64,000 bases of DNA from an uncultured Hyphomicrobiales bacterium (GTDB taxonomy: Bacteria; Pseudomonadota; Alphaproteobacteria; Rhizobiales; Ancalomicrobiaceae): positions 124,001 through 188,000 of the forward strand of contig CAIYYN010000008.1 in the NCBI GenBank assembly GCA_903930435.1, in the 5' to 3' direction. The position numbers were made by a program, and so were the translations under genes. Of the stretch, positions 10,501-20,765 are shown piece by piece (within the stretch, counting starts at the first letter, position 1; each line of letters opens with the position of its first letter). The notes below the pieces were generated by a model. It searched no databases. It was not told the origin of the DNA and worked only from the letters and a program-made list of their open reading frames with translations.

Positions 10501-10869
10501 GAGGCTGGATGGCAGGTCGGCTCTGGCGGCATTGATCGCGGCCTGAACGTCGCGGGCTGCCCCATCAATGTCGCGGTCCAGTCCGAACTGCAGCGACAGG
10601 CGCGTCTGGCCCAGACCGCTCGTCGATGTCATTTCCGTGACGTCGGCAATCTGGCCCAGATGCCGTTCAAGCGGACTGGCGACGCTGTTGGCCACGGTTT
10701 CCGGGCTTGCGCCGGGAAGGCTGGCACTGATTGTGATCGTCGGAATATCGATATTGGGCAGTGGAGCGACGGGCAATTTGAAGAAGGCCAGCGCGCCAGC
10801 AATCACGATGCCAGCCGTCAGCAGAATGGTCGCGACCGGTCGATTGATGAACGGTGCGGAAATGCTCAT
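7567..10869 (-). CDS. mdtC: RND efflux pump inner membrane subunit, MdtC type
   Basis: A 1100-residue proton-driven RND transporter with twelve membrane segments and two large periplasmic loops. It starts [17 protein letters not shown], typical of the MdtC branch, and carries the family motif [17 protein letters not shown] in the fourth segment region. It starts inside the last codons of the MdtB-like gene (ATGA overlap), as expected for partners that form mixed trimers. Residues about 772-840 contain a low-complexity insert rich in Ala, Ser, Gly and Thr in the second periplasmic loop, which makes the protein longer than the usual 1025-1040. Likely substrates are bile salts, detergents or drugs, by family knowledge only. 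Confidence 0.9.
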   Translation of the reverse strand: MSISAPFINRPVATILLTAGIVIAGALAFFKLPVAPLPNIDIPTITISASLPGASPETVANSVASPLERHLGQIADVTEMTSTSGLGQTRLSLQFGLDRDIDGAARDVQAAINAARADLPSSLRSNPTYRKFNPADAPILILSMTSKTYTRGQLYDVATNVLQQRLSQLSGIGQVSIGGAALPAVRVELNPQALFKYGIGLEDVRAALASANANAPKGAIEQGDDHFQIYTNDQATHAVDYQSLIVAYRNGSAVSLSDVAEVKDSVEDLRNIGYANGVPSVLVIVTAQPGANVIETVDAVKAELPHLEAAMPSDTVLRVAMDRSTTIRASLRDTETTLIIAVLLVTLVVYAFLGDIRATIVPSLAVPVSIIGTFSAMYLLGYSLDILSLMALTIATGFVVDDAIVVVENVQRHIELGMDRYAAALKGSKEVGFTVLSISLSLIAVFLPILFLGGLPGRLFREFTMTLTISILISLVISLTTTAMLCALLLKPHGHTETDRPTRRSLFDRLHGGYERSLTWALRHSFLVMLILFATVALNIWLFINIPKGFFPQEDTGRLIGNMRGDQSISFQAMSKKLEQMMAIIQQDPDVGDVVGFTGAGSGGGGGSVNSASVFVTLKPLKERASTVDEIIARLRPKLNRVPGGQLFLVAAQDVRAGGRQSAAQYQYTLSADNTEELYAWAPKLVAELQARDNLPDVNSDQQVKALQSNLVIDRDSASRLGVNMSQIDNTLYDAFGQRQVSTIFSAINQYHVVMEIDPRYTQRPSTLEQIYVSTSGASNATATTNLPGGTVSGPTKASANSSGASNLAAIAARNAATNALAASGKSSASSGSAVSTSQEKMVPLKAISHYEPGLAPLSVNHQGSFVTTTISFNLKPGDSLGNAVTEIKAAEDAIHMPSTIHGQMAGTAQVFADLLSNELILIGAAIGVIYIVLGILYESYVHPITILSTLPSAGVGAVLALMMFGAEFSIIALIGVILLIGIVKKNAIMMVDFAIEARRSHGATSYEAIREACLLRFRPIMMTTMAAMLGAVPLAISFGDGAEIRRPLGISIVGGLMISQLLTLYTTPVVYLYLDRLATWVSSLRKRGGQPVVTAPQPD

Positions 10870-13800
10870 TCGCCGGCCTCCGGCGTCATCGCGTGCGGCT
10901 GTCGCTGGCCAAACCGCGCAGCAAGCCGATCAAAGAACAGGTAGACGACTGGCGTCGTAAACAGTGTCAGGACCTGGCTGACGATCAAACCCCCGACGAT
11001 CGCGTAGCCGAGTGGGCGACGCAGTTCAGCGCCAACACCGGTTCCGAGCATCAGCGGCACCGCACCCAGAATGGCGACCATGGTTGTCATCAGGATCGGG
11101 CGGAAGCGCAGCAGACAGGCTTGCCTGATGGCGTCGTGCGGGGACAGTCCCTCGACGCGCTCGGCCTCCAATGCGAAGTCGATCATCATGATGGCATTTT
11201 TCTTGACGATGCCGATGAGCAGGATGATGCCGATGATCGCAATGATATCCAGTTCGTATCCGAACAGGATCAGGATCAGGAGGGCGCCAACACTTGCAGA
11301 AGGAAGCGTCGAGAGGATCGTAATCGGGTGGATGAAGCTCTCGTAGAGCACGCCCAGAACAATATACATGGCTGCAATAGCCGCCGCGATCAGGAACAGC
11401 TCGTTTGTCAGCGACGACTGGAACGCCGCAGCCGTACCTTGATAGGCAATTACGAAGCTATTCGGCAAGCCAATCGCCTTGGCCTCCCTGTCGACGGCCT
11501 CCACAGCAGCGCCGAGCGAAACGCCCTTCGTCAGATTGAACGAAATGGTGGTAGCCGGAAACTGGCCAAAATGCGTGACAACCAGTGGCCCGGAGCGTTG
11601 GTTCACCTTCACTAGGGCCGAAAGCGGGACTTGACCGTTCGTCGAAGACGAGTTGGACGGCAGGTAGATTTTGTTCAGGCTATCCAGCGTCTGCTGCATG
11701 GACGGATTGGCTTCGAGGATTACCCGGTACTGGCTCGACTGGGTGTAGATCGTCGACACGATCCGCTGGCCAAAACTATCATAGAGCACGTTGTCAATCG
11801 TGGCGGGTGTAATTCCGAACCGGGCTGCTGTCGCCCGGTCAATGACGAGATCAACCGCCAGACCTTGCTGCTGGAGATCGCTGGCAACATCGCTCAATTC
11901 AGGGGCTTGAGCCAGCTGTTGCACAAGTTTGGGCACCCAGACGGCGAACTCTGCGGGATTGGCATCTTCGAGCACGAATTTGTACTGGGCGCGCGTGACG
12001 CTGTCGTCAATGGTCAGGTCTTGCACCGGCTGCATATAGAGGTTCGCGCCGACAATCCCTGACGTCTCCGACTTCAAGCGGCGGATTACTTCCGAGGCGG
12101 TCTCCGTACGTTCACCGAGTGGCTTCAGATTGATCAGGAAACGACCCGTGTTGAGGGTGAGGTTCTGGCCGTCGACGCCGACGAACGATGAGAGCGATGC
12201 GACATCCTTGTCGGCCAGAATGGCATCAGCCAATTGCCCTTGCAGGCGAACCATCTCGGAGAAGGACGCCCGTTGCGGGCCTTCGGAGATCGCATCGATC
12301 ATGCCGACATCCTGGACGGGGAAAAACCCCTTGGGGATGGCGATATAAAGACCCGCCGTCGCTGCGAGCGTCGCGACAGCCACGATGAGCGTCAGCCCCT
12401 GATTTTCAAGCACCACATCAAGCATTGCCGCGTATTGCTTGATGATCCATGTGAATACGTGCTCCGAACCCAGATCAAACCAGCCGCGCTCTGAATCTGG
12501 CTTGTGCCGGATCAGTTTGGCGCAAAGCATCGGCACGAGCGTCAGGGACACGACTGCGGAAATAACGATCGTGACGGCCAGCGTGATCGCGAACTCGTGA
12601 AACAGCCGCCCGACGACTTCGCCCATGAAGAGAAGCGGGATCAGCACGGCAATCAGCGAGACGGTGAGCGAAATGATCGTGAAGCCGATCTGCTCGGAAC
12701 CGACCAGCGACGCTTTCATCGGCTCCATGCCGCCTTCGATATAGCGGGCGATATTTTCGATCATCACGATCGCGTCGTCGACGACGAAACCGGTCGAGAT
12801 CGTCAGGGCCATCAGTGAGAGATTATCGAGGCTGAACGACAGCAGGTACATGACCCCGAGGCAGCCGACGAGCGACAAGGGCGCGGACAGGCTCGGGATC
12901 AGCGTCGCAGGGATCGTCCGCAGGAAGATGAAGATCACAAGAACGACGAGGCCCATCGCCATCGCCAGTTCAAATTCCACATCGGCCACGGAGGCGCGAA
13001 TGGTGGTGGTGCGGTCGCTGAGGATCGTGACCTCGACGGCAGACGGCAGGCCAGAGAGCATCTGCGGCAACGTCTTGCGGATCGAATCCACGACCTGAAT
13101 GACATTTGCACCCGGCTGGCGCTGCACGTTAAGAATGATCGAGGGGGTCTTGTTGGCCCAGGCCGCGAGTTTCGTATTCTCGGGACCGCTGACAATCGTT
13201 GCGACATCAGACAAGCGAACGGGCGCGCCGTTCTTGTAGGCAATGATGATCGACTTGTATTGGTCGGCGCTTGTGATCTGGTCATTGGCATTGATCGACG
13301 AGGATTGCGCAACCCCGTCGAAGTTGCCTTTGGGCGTGTTGACGTTGGCCGTGCCAAGAACCGTCCGCACGTCATCGACGGCAAGTCCGTTAGCCGCGAG
13401 CGCTGCCGGATTGATCTGGATACGCACAGCAGGGCGATTACCGCCCGAGATGCTCACCAGTCCGACACCCGACTGCTGCGAAATCTTCTGCGCCAGCCGA
13501 TTTTCGCTGATGTCCTCAAGATCGGTGAGCAATAGCGTCTTCGAACTGACCGCAAGCGTCATGATCGGCGCATCGGCCGGATTGATCTTGGCATAAATCG
13601 GTGGAGCGGGCAGGTCGGCGGGCAACAGGTTCCCGGCGGCATTGATGGCGGCCTGGACTTCCTGTTCGGCGACATCGAGATTGAGGTTCAATCCGAATTG
13701 AAGCGTCAGGATGGATGCACCGGCGGAACTGGCGGATGTCATCTGGTTCAGGCCTGGCATTTGACCGAACTGCCGCTCAAGTGGGGCCGTCACGGATGAT

Positions 13801-13979
13801 GTCATGACCTCCGGACTTGCGCCGGGGTAGAAGGTCTGAACCTGAATTGTGGGATAGTCGACTTCCGGCAGCGCAGCGAGCGGCAGAAAGCGATAGGCGA
13901 CGGCACCCGCCAGCAGGATGGCGACCATCAGCAAGGTCGTGCCCACCGGTCGGCGAATGAAGGGTTCGGAGACGTTCAT
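10866..13979 (-). CDS. mdtB: RND efflux pump inner membrane subunit, MdtB type
   Basis: A 1037-residue RND transporter, normal length for MdtB. The N-terminus [17 protein letters not shown] and the [21 protein letters not shown] motif place it in the MdtB branch. It forms the heterotrimer partner of the MdtC-like protein in known MdtABC systems. It lies between the membrane fusion protein gene (33-base gap) and the second RND gene (4-base overlap) in one operon. No truncation or frameshift is visible. Confidence 0.92.
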   Translation of the reverse strand: MNVSEPFIRRPVGTTLLMVAILLAGAVAYRFLPLAALPEVDYPTIQVQTFYPGASPEVMTSSVTAPLERQFGQMPGLNQMTSASSAGASILTLQFGLNLNLDVAEQEVQAAINAAGNLLPADLPAPPIYAKINPADAPIMTLAVSSKTLLLTDLEDISENRLAQKISQQSGVGLVSISGGNRPAVRIQINPAALAANGLAVDDVRTVLGTANVNTPKGNFDGVAQSSSINANDQITSADQYKSIIIAYKNGAPVRLSDVATIVSGPENTKLAAWANKTPSIILNVQRQPGANVIQVVDSIRKTLPQMLSGLPSAVEVTILSDRTTTIRASVADVEFELAMAMGLVVLVIFIFLRTIPATLIPSLSAPLSLVGCLGVMYLLSFSLDNLSLMALTISTGFVVDDAIVMIENIARYIEGGMEPMKASLVGSEQIGFTIISLTVSLIAVLIPLLFMGEVVGRLFHEFAITLAVTIVISAVVSLTLVPMLCAKLIRHKPDSERGWFDLGSEHVFTWIIKQYAAMLDVVLENQGLTLIVAVATLAATAGLYIAIPKGFFPVQDVGMIDAISEGPQRASFSEMVRLQGQLADAILADKDVASLSSFVGVDGQNLTLNTGRFLINLKPLGERTETASEVIRRLKSETSGIVGANLYMQPVQDLTIDDSVTRAQYKFVLEDANPAEFAVWVPKLVQQLAQAPELSDVASDLQQQGLAVDLVIDRATAARFGITPATIDNVLYDSFGQRIVSTIYTQSSQYRVILEANPSMQQTLDSLNKIYLPSNSSSTNGQVPLSALVKVNQRSGPLVVTHFGQFPATTISFNLTKGVSLGAAVEAVDREAKAIGLPNSFVIAYQGTAAAFQSSLTNELFLIAAAIAAMYIVLGVLYESFIHPITILSTLPSASVGALLILILFGYELDIIAIIGIILLIGIVKKNAIMMIDFALEAERVEGLSPHDAIRQACLLRFRPILMTTMVAILGAVPLMLGTGVGAELRRPLGYAIVGGLIVSQVLTLFTTPVVYLFFDRLAARFGQRQPHAMTPEAGE

Positions 13980-14012
13980 CGCCGAGGCATCTCCGCTAGA
14001 TCAGCCCGCGTG

Positions 14013-15467
14013 TCACTTGGCGTCGCCATTGGCCTGTCCACCTTGCGTATCCGAGTGATTGCGCCGCTTCGAGGGATCACGGCCCGGCTTGTTGGGATCT
14101 GCGGGTTGCGCGGCGTTGTCGGGCTTTGCAGCGCCAGTCCCCGGACCTGACTGATCAGTCCCCGACCGTTGAAGCGTCTGGGTGCCTCCAGATCCTGGCG
14201 GTCCACCGCGCCCCGCCACCGGTTTGCCGTCCAGTGCGGAAATCGAGACGGTTGCACCATCGCGCAAACGATCCGCGCCATCGACGACGACGCGGTCGCC
14301 GGCTGACAGACCCTTGGTCACCGAAACCGTGTCACCTTCCGTTGGGCCGAGCGTCAGGGTCCGAACGGACACCTTATCATCGTCCCCGAGCACATAGGTA
14401 TAGGCACCGGGTGCACCGCGCTGAACCGCCGCTGACGGGATCGTCACGGCATTGTCGATCGTCTTGACGAGCAGTCGGACATTGACGAACTGGTTGGGAA
14501 ACAGCTTGTTGTCGGCATTTCCAAAAATGGCGCGCAGCTTCACGGTACCGGTCGTCGTGTCGATCTGGTTGTCAAGTGTCGAGACAGTGCCAGTGTCCAG
14601 TTGCTTCACGTTAGAGCGATCATAGACCGCCGCCTGCAACTTCGTGCCTGCGATCACCTGCGGGGCGATTTCCGCCAGATCGTCTTCGGGGACGGGAAAC
14701 AACACGGAAATCGGCTGTAGCTGAGTGATCACAGCGAGACCTGTTGAAGAGGCGGATTGCACATAATTGCCTTCGTCCACCAGTCGCAACCCGACGCGCC
14801 CGTCGATGGGAGCGACGATGCGGCAATACTGGATATTGAGCGCTTGCGCTTCGATCAGGGCCCGGTCGATGCTGACCGTGCCTTCGTCCTGCGCGACGAC
14901 GAAGACCTGGTTTTCGGCCTGTTGGCGTGCGATGGAATTCTGCTGGAGGAGCGTCTGGTAGCGGATATTATCGGAGCGCGCCTGTTCGAGCAGTCCGACA
15001 TCGCGGGCCAATTGCCCCTCATATTGCGCCTTCAGCGCTTCGTAGGGTCGAGGATCGATCTGGGCAAGAAAATCGCCTTTCTTGACCATCTGCCCTTCTT
15101 GGAATGCCACTTTTTGCAGCTGGCCGTTGACCTGCGACTGAATGGTCACGCTTGCGAGCGGTGTTACAGTCCCCAGCGCATTGACATAGACATGGACTGT
15201 TCCTGTCGTTGCTGTTGCCACGCCAACTGAAGATGGCGGGCCACCGGAGCGGCCATTTCGTGCAACAGTCGCTGCTGGATGGGTCGCCAGACCATAGATC
15301 CAGTAGCCAGCACCGCCAAGCGCCGCGAGGACGACCAGCTTCCAGAACAGCGCCCAGCCAGAAGACCGTTTCGGTTGCGCCTGACCCGCCTGTTTGACCG
15401 ATATGTCACCGGAAGGCGGGCGTTTGGCGTCACGTTTCAGGATCGGCGGTTTTACTCTATCGTCCAT
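14013..15467 (-). CDS. mdtA: RND efflux periplasmic adaptor, MdtA type
   Basis: A membrane fusion protein of 484 residues with an N-terminal membrane anchor (about residues 36-58, ALFWKLVVLAALGGAGYWIY), a lipoyl/hairpin section with VTIQSQVNGQLQKVAFQEGQ and ALIEAQALNIQYCRIVAPIDGRVG split around the coiled coil, then beta-barrel and membrane-proximal domains. The C-terminal 70 residues are a Gly/Pro/Asp-rich tail. It joins the RND pumps to the outer membrane channel. GTG at 15476 is an alternative start; I prefer the ATG at 15467 with GGGA just upstream. Confidence 0.9.
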   Translation of the reverse strand: MDDRVKPPILKRDAKRPPSGDISVKQAGQAQPKRSSGWALFWKLVVLAALGGAGYWIYGLATHPAATVARNGRSGGPPSSVGVATATTGTVHVYVNALGTVTPLASVTIQSQVNGQLQKVAFQEGQMVKKGDFLAQIDPRPYEALKAQYEGQLARDVGLLEQARSDNIRYQTLLQQNSIARQQAENQVFVVAQDEGTVSIDRALIEAQALNIQYCRIVAPIDGRVGLRLVDEGNYVQSASSTGLAVITQLQPISVLFPVPEDDLAEIAPQVIAGTKLQAAVYDRSNVKQLDTGTVSTLDNQIDTTTGTVKLRAIFGNADNKLFPNQFVNVRLLVKTIDNAVTIPSAAVQRGAPGAYTYVLGDDDKVSVRTLTLGPTEGDTVSVTKGLSAGDRVVVDGADRLRDGATVSISALDGKPVAGRGGPPGSGGTQTLQRSGTDQSGPGTGAAKPDNAAQPADPNKPGRDPSKRRNHSDTQGGQANGDAK

Positions 15468-15656
15468 CAGTCCCACGCAGTTCTTGTTTCAGCCACGGCC
15501 ATCTATCAGCAAATCCAACAAGCCGGATATGGTCAGGAGTCTTAAATCTTCCAAGCACGTCGAGCAATTAGCGCGCCCAAGCCACCAAATTATGGCTGCA
15601 AAGGCCTGACGGCTAGCTGACGTCCACTATTCGGTCATCACGTTTGCTTGCACAGT

Positions 15657-17111
15657 CTATTTGGACGTCGGAGCTAGGCCCTTCGCGAGAGCCTCAGCAC
15701 TGGGCAGTTGTGCGCTGTTCCAACCGCCGCCCAACGCCTCAATCAGATTGACACTGGCGACGAACAGGTTCTGGCGCGTGGTCAACGCCGCTTCCTGATC
15801 TGATAGAAGTGTCGCCTCGGCCGTCACGACGGTAGTGAACGGCACAGTGCCCGCACGATATTGGTTGAGATAGACATCGACGGCTTCGCGCGCAGACTTG
15901 ATCGCCTGCTCCTGAAGCGCGAGTTCCTGTGTCTCGACCTTGATCGCGACGAGATAGTCTTCGACCTGACCGAATGCAGACAGAACCGTTTGACGGTATG
16001 TTGCCACAGTCTGATCATAGGTCGCGCGCGCCGCATCGAGCTGAGCGGAATGCAGCCCGCCATCCAGTAACGGCTCGTTTGCAGCCGCACCGAGCGACCA
16101 GATCTGTTGAGCAGCAGTGAAGGGAAACGCGTTGGGCCCGCTGAACTGAAAGGCCGTCGACAGACTGAAATCCGGGTAGAAGGCGGCGGTTGCGACACCA
16201 ATCTGTGCGTTCTGCTCCTGCATCAGTCGTTCTGCGGCGGCGATATCCGGGCGCCGCTCCAGCAGCGTGGATGGCAGCGACACCGGCACCTTCGGCGGAA
16301 GCTGCCCCAGAACGCGCCGGGGCAATGTCAGTTCAGACGGCGGCTTTCCAGTCAGGATCGCAATGGCATGTTCATATTGCTGACGTGGTACGTCCGTCGC
16401 CAGCTCCTGTGCACGGGCGGTCAGCAACTGGTTCTGGGCCGTGATCAGATCGGCCTTGGAGACTGTTCCGCCATTGTACTGGTTCTGCGTGATTTCGAGC
16501 GTCTTCTCGTAATCGGAAATGGTTGAGTGCAGGATGTCACGCAGGGAATCTTCCGCGCGCAAATTGAAATAGGCAATTGCCAATTGGGCTTGCGCCGAGA
16601 GCTTGGCATTGGCCAAATCCGCAGCGCTGACCTGTGCTGCGGCCTCGCTACCTTCCACTTGCCGCCGGATCTTGCCCCAGACATCCAGATCCCAGGAACC
16701 GGTAACGCCCGAAACAAAGGTGGTTTTGGCCGAAGTCTTGCCGAGTGCGGACTGTCCCGCGCCGGAGCCAGAGCGTGTGGCCGTATCGCTTGCCGACACA
16801 GCCGGAAGCTGGTTCGCCTGCGCCTCCCGGATCAATGCCTGCGCCTGTTCATATCCCGCAGCGGATGCCGCGACCGTCTGGTTGGACAGTTCCACCTGAC
16901 GCAGCAAGCCATCCAGTGTCGCATCATGGTAAACGGTCCACCAGGGGCCATGGTCGATACCATCGCTTGGGGTTGCCTGCTTCCAGCCCTTGAGCTCCTT
17001 GAATGCTGTCGGTACAGGGGCCGCAGGGCGAACATAATCAGGCCCCACCGTGCAAGACGTTAGCATCGGCAGTGCTGTCATCATCAGACTGATCGCTGTC
17101 GAACGCTTCAT
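15657..17111 (-). CDS. Outer membrane efflux lipoprotein, NodT/OprM type
   Basis: A 484-residue outer membrane factor with two OEP repeats. The signal peptide ends in a lipobox, LTSC, with the acylated cysteine near residue 20, followed by TVGPDYVRP, the usual start of NodT-family channels. It provides the exit duct of the pump encoded just downstream, 190 bases after its stop. The start at 17111 gives a compact lipoprotein signal with AGGACCAGG upstream; a start at 17144 would add 11 residues before it. Confidence 0.92.
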   Translation of the reverse strand: MKRSTAISLMMTALPMLTSCTVGPDYVRPAAPVPTAFKELKGWKQATPSDGIDHGPWWTVYHDATLDGLLRQVELSNQTVAASAAGYEQAQALIREAQANQLPAVSASDTATRSGSGAGQSALGKTSAKTTFVSGVTGSWDLDVWGKIRRQVEGSEAAAQVSAADLANAKLSAQAQLAIAYFNLRAEDSLRDILHSTISDYEKTLEITQNQYNGGTVSKADLITAQNQLLTARAQELATDVPRQQYEHAIAILTGKPPSELTLPRRVLGQLPPKVPVSLPSTLLERRPDIAAAERLMQEQNAQIGVATAAFYPDFSLSTAFQFSGPNAFPFTAAQQIWSLGAAANEPLLDGGLHSAQLDAARATYDQTVATYRQTVLSAFGQVEDYLVAIKVETQELALQEQAIKSAREAVDVYLNQYRAGTVPFTTVVTAEATLLSDQEAALTTRQNLFVASVNLIEALGGGWNSAQLPSAEALAKGLAPTSK

Positions 17112-17172
17112 TGCCTGGTCCTGGAACTCACGCCACCCGAACACTCGTCTTGTCGTCAGGCTTTTCCCGTGA

Positions 17173-17185
17173 CGTCAATATGACG
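17173..17185. promoter_or_regulatory. Palindrome upstream of the efflux operon
   Basis: CGTCAATATGACG is an inverted repeat with arms CGTCA and TGACG over three bases, 62 bases before the start of the outer membrane gene. It overlaps TGACGTCA. It could be an operator for a regulator that is not in the window. It is short, so chance is possible. Confidence 0.25.
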
Positions 17186-17327
17186 ATATAGTGCTGCAGC
17201 CGCCTTGGAACACCCAAGCGGTATCTTTAGCATGCTCAAGTCATTAACACTGTGTCTTTACGATGAAAAATTCATGGAAAAGCATATTGCCCACAGGTGA
17301 GCAATCAAATGGCCGACGGCTTCATGT

Positions 17328-18056
17328 TCAGCCAGCCTTGCTGTGGCCACCGAGGTAAGCGCCCACGATGCGTTCATCGGACCAGAGTGCTTCCGGTGTT
17401 CCGCCAAAATTGAGGCGTCCCGTTTCGAGCACATGGCCGTAATCAGCCACTTTCAGGGCCATGCGGGCATTCTGCTCGACGAGCAGGACCGTCGCGCCGC
17501 GACTGCGAATTTGCGCAATGATCTTGAAGACGGCTTGCACAATGACCGGAGCCAACCCGAGCGAAGGTTCATCCAATAACAGAAGGCGCGGCTTGGCCAT
17601 CAGGCCGCGTGCAACAGCAACCATCTGCTGCTGACCACCGGATAGCGTCCAGCCGAGCTTGTCGGCAAAGACGCGGATTTCCGGGAACAGATCGAACATG
17701 TCATCTGCTTCGCGCTTGATATCGCGTGTCGCAAGCCGACGGTTCGAGGCCCCTAGCATGATATTTTCGCGGACACTGAGGCCGGGGAAAATGCGACGCC
17801 CTTCCGGTACATGGGCAATCCCACGCCTGACGATCTCCTCCGGTCCCAAACCGGCAATCGAGCGTCCCTCAAAGACGATCTCGCCCGCATTCGGGCTGAC
17901 TAGCCCGGTAATGGCGCGCAATGTCGTCGACTTCCCGGCCCCGTTCGAGCCGAGTAACGAAACGACGGTGCCTTCCTCAACCGAGAAAGTGACACCGCGC
18001 AGTGCTTCGATCTCGCCATAGCGGACTGAGAGGTCGGTGATTTCCAACAGCGCCAT
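17328..18056 (-). CDS. livF: ABC transporter ATP-binding protein LivF
   Basis: A 242-residue ATPase of a branched-chain amino acid type importer. Walker A is GSNGAGKST (near residue 36), the signature is LSGGQQQ and Walker B is LLLLDEPS. It pairs with the LivG half of the neighbouring fusion protein to power uptake at the inner membrane. Its start codon shares one base with the stop of the upstream gene (TGATG). It is the last gene of the liv-type operon. Confidence 0.93.
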   Translation of the reverse strand: MALLEITDLSVRYGEIEALRGVTFSVEEGTVVSLLGSNGAGKSTTLRAITGLVSPNAGEIVFEGRSIAGLGPEEIVRRGIAHVPEGRRIFPGLSVRENIMLGASNRRLATRDIKREADDMFDLFPEIRVFADKLGWTLSGGQQQMVAVARGLMAKPRLLLLDEPSLGLAPVIVQAVFKIIAQIRSRGATVLLVEQNARMALKVADYGHVLETGRLNFGGTPEALWSDERIVGAYLGGHSKAG

Positions 18057-19795
18057 CAGTCATCCGCTCCAAGATAAGCCGTCACGACCTGCGGGTCGCG
18101 CAGCACTGATTGGGGATCGCCATCGGCGATGCGACGCCCGAAATTGAGCACTGTGATATGATCCGCCGCCTCGCTGACAAGCGTCATGTCATGATCTATG
18201 ATCAGGATCGTCAGGCCGAAGGCTGCGATCCTTTCCAACAGGTCATGAAGGCCTCGCTTTTCCGTGGAATTCAGGCCAGCGGCAGGTTCATCAAGCAGCA
18301 ACAGCGTCGGATTGCCCGCGAGCGCACGCGCGATTTCGATCAGGCGCTGGTGGCCGTAACTGAATGACGTGACGAGTTCATTGGCGCGCGGTGCCAGACC
18401 GACGAAGTCCAGAGCCGCCAGGGCCCGCGCCTCAACTGCCGCATGTCCGCGCCCGACAGCGGTATTTCCCGGTCGCTCCGTGCCGATGATGACGTTTTCC
18501 AGCGCGCTCATGGAGCGGAACAATCGAATATTCTGGAAGGTCCGTCCCAAGCCGACCATGGTGCGGCGGTAGGGCGGGAGGCTCGTCACATCGACGCCAT
18601 CGAGCATGACACGACCGCCCGTGGCCCGATAAAGGCCCGAAAGGACGTTCAATGTCGTTGTCTTGCCCGAGCCGTTCGGTCCGATCAGCGCGTGGACCGA
18701 GCCGCGCCTGACGGAGATATGGACCCCGTCGACCGCTTTCAGTCCGCCGAAATGTTTTGCCAGGCCAGAGACTTCCAGGACGGCATCGTTCGCGTCAGGC
18801 GATCCGCCGGGCGACAGCGTGAGGGCCTCCGCAACGGGCGGTGCCGGTGATTTGCGGGCGAAGAGCTTTGTGATGAAGCCCCAGATCCCGTCCGGCATGA
18901 ACAGCACAATCAGGATCACCGCCACGCCATAGATGGCGAGATAAAGACCCGGGATACTCTTCAGGAACCGCAGCCACTCCGGGATCAGGATCAATAGCCC
19001 TGTGCCGATGACTGACCCGATCGGCGAGGCGACGCCGCCCAGAAGTGTCATGGTCAGGAAGACAACGGATTCCGCGAAGGAAAATTGATCCGGGCTGACA
19101 TAGGCAAAGCCGCCAGCGAACAGTCCACCGCCAAGTCCGCCTAACAGGGCGCAGATTGCGAAGGCCGTCATCTTTGTGCGGAATACATCGATTCCCGCGA
19201 CGCCAGCCGCCAGTTCATTGTCGCGGACGGCGCGCATTGCGCGGCCCAGTTTCGTTGTCTTCAGCCGCCAGACGATCCATCCAACGAGACCCAGCACAGC
19301 GACCGACATGGCCAGATAGGATTGCGAGGTCGAAAATAGCGAGGGGCGGGCAATATTGCCAACTCCATCAGGGCCGTGGCTGAAATCGATGGCGTTGACC
19401 ATGACCAGTGTCATGATCTGCTGGAACGAGATCGTCACCATTGCCAGGTAATGGCCACCGAGCCGCAATGTCGACATGCCCATCGCGCCACCGGCGACGA
19501 AGGCGAGGACCATGCCCATGATCAGGCAGAGCCAGAATGGCAGGCCCCAGTCCGTTGTTCCCAAGGCGACCGCGTAGGCACCGATCCCGAAAAAGGCGGC
19601 TTGTGCCAGGTTGATCTGACCGCATAGGCCAAGCACGATCGACAGGCCGAACACGGCAATCGCATAGGTCGCCGCCTGCATCAGGATGTTCAGCACGTAG
19701 CTGTCAAAACTGGCCTTGGCCAACAGCACGACGATCACGCCAATCACGACGAAATACACGCCCTGCAACAGGGTTGAGAAAGTGCTCGACCTCAT
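18056..19795 (-). CDS. LivM-LivG fusion: ABC permease joined to ATP-binding protein
   Basis: A 579-residue protein. Residues 1 to about 310 are a LivM permease with eight or nine hydrophobic segments; residues about 340-579 are a LivG ATPase with Walker A GPNGSGKTTT, a divergent signature SYGHQRL and Walker B LLLLDEPAAGLN. The two halves are usually separate genes; the fusion is known in alphaproteobacteria. A Pro/Ala-rich linker of about 25 residues joins them. It overlaps livH by four bases and livF by one, so the unit is tightly coupled. Confidence 0.93.
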   Translation of the reverse strand: MRSSTFSTLLQGVYFVVIGVIVVLLAKASFDSYVLNILMQAATYAIAVFGLSIVLGLCGQINLAQAAFFGIGAYAVALGTTDWGLPFWLCLIMGMVLAFVAGGAMGMSTLRLGGHYLAMVTISFQQIMTLVMVNAIDFSHGPDGVGNIARPSLFSTSQSYLAMSVAVLGLVGWIVWRLKTTKLGRAMRAVRDNELAAGVAGIDVFRTKMTAFAICALLGGLGGGLFAGGFAYVSPDQFSFAESVVFLTMTLLGGVASPIGSVIGTGLLILIPEWLRFLKSIPGLYLAIYGVAVILIVLFMPDGIWGFITKLFARKSPAPPVAEALTLSPGGSPDANDAVLEVSGLAKHFGGLKAVDGVHISVRRGSVHALIGPNGSGKTTTLNVLSGLYRATGGRVMLDGVDVTSLPPYRRTMVGLGRTFQNIRLFRSMSALENVIIGTERPGNTAVGRGHAAVEARALAALDFVGLAPRANELVTSFSYGHQRLIEIARALAGNPTLLLLDEPAAGLNSTEKRGLHDLLERIAAFGLTILIIDHDMTLVSEAADHITVLNFGRRIADGDPQSVLRDPQVVTAYLGADD

Positions 19796-20667
19796 GCTTT
19801 TTCCGCCACACGTTCGCCGAAGATGCCTTGCGGCCGGAAGATCAGGAACAGGACGAGCACCAGAAAAGCGAAGCCGTCCTTGTAAGGGACCGAGATATAG
19901 GCGGCACCGAAGGTCTCGATGATGCCAAGCGCCAAACCGCCGATGATGGCACCGGCGACGTCACCAAATCCGCCGATGATCGTCGCTGCGAAGGCCTTCA
20001 GGGCAATCGTTGATCCCATCTGGATGGACACAAACAGGATTGGCGCCACAAGAATGCCAGCCACGCCGCCGAGCAATGCGCTGTAAATGAAGGTCAGCAT
20101 GATCATCGCTGCGACGGGAATGCCGAGCAGCGACGCCATTTCCTTGTCCTGGCTTGTTGCCTGAAGCTTCTTGCCGATGAGGGTCTTCTCAAAGAACCAG
20201 TACTGGAATGCCACCAGCAGGATCGTCACGCCGATGATCAGCAGATATTGGCTATCGAGATAAACCGGGCCAATCTGGATGCCGGGCGTATCGAACCAGC
20301 CGGACAGGACTTGCGGCTGCGGGCCATAAAGCGCGAGCGTCGTATTCGCAAGAAAGATCGACGCGCCGATTGTCGAAATGATCACCGGCAAATACGTCCG
20401 ATGGCGCAGGGGATAATAGACGCACACGTTGAACAGCGCACCTATCACGACCATTCCAGCCAAGGCGATCAGGAAGCTCAGCCAGTAGGGCAGGCCGAGA
20501 TCGACGGCACAGACGACCATCATATAGGCTGCGACCATCGAGAATTCGCCCTGGGCGAAATTCACGACGTTTGTCGCGCGGAAAATCAGCACGAAGCCCA
20601 TGGCCACGAGCGCATAGACCGAGCCGATGCCGATGCCCTGGAAGAGCAGCTGGAGAATGATATCCAT
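19792..20667 (-). CDS. livH: ABC transporter permease LivH
   Basis: A 291-residue inner membrane permease of the LivH family. The N-terminal LFQGIGIGSVYALVAMGFVL and NFAQGEFSMVAAY are hallmark stretches. It forms the translocation path with the LivM half of the downstream fusion. It lies 98 bases after the substrate-binding protein gene and overlaps the next gene by four bases. Confidence 0.93.
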   Translation of the reverse strand: MDIILQLLFQGIGIGSVYALVAMGFVLIFRATNVVNFAQGEFSMVAAYMMVVCAVDLGLPYWLSFLIALAGMVVIGALFNVCVYYPLRHRTYLPVIISTIGASIFLANTTLALYGPQPQVLSGWFDTPGIQIGPVYLDSQYLLIIGVTILLVAFQYWFFEKTLIGKKLQATSQDKEMASLLGIPVAAMIMLTFIYSALLGGVAGILVAPILFVSIQMGSTIALKAFAATIIGGFGDVAGAIIGGLALGIIETFGAAYISVPYKDGFAFLVLVLFLIFRPQGIFGERVAEKA

Positions 20668-20765
20668 GAAATGCGTGTTCCGTTAGGGCCATTGCCCCCG
20701 TGTTTTGAAAGGTCGACCAGCATGAGTTGAAATCATGCCGGTCGCCATTTCTCAACCGACCAGCG

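Noticed and set aside
10854-11615. 253-codon frame antisense to the MdtB-type gene
   Set aside because: Rich in Asp, Gln, Arg with no domain; lies inside a certain gene.
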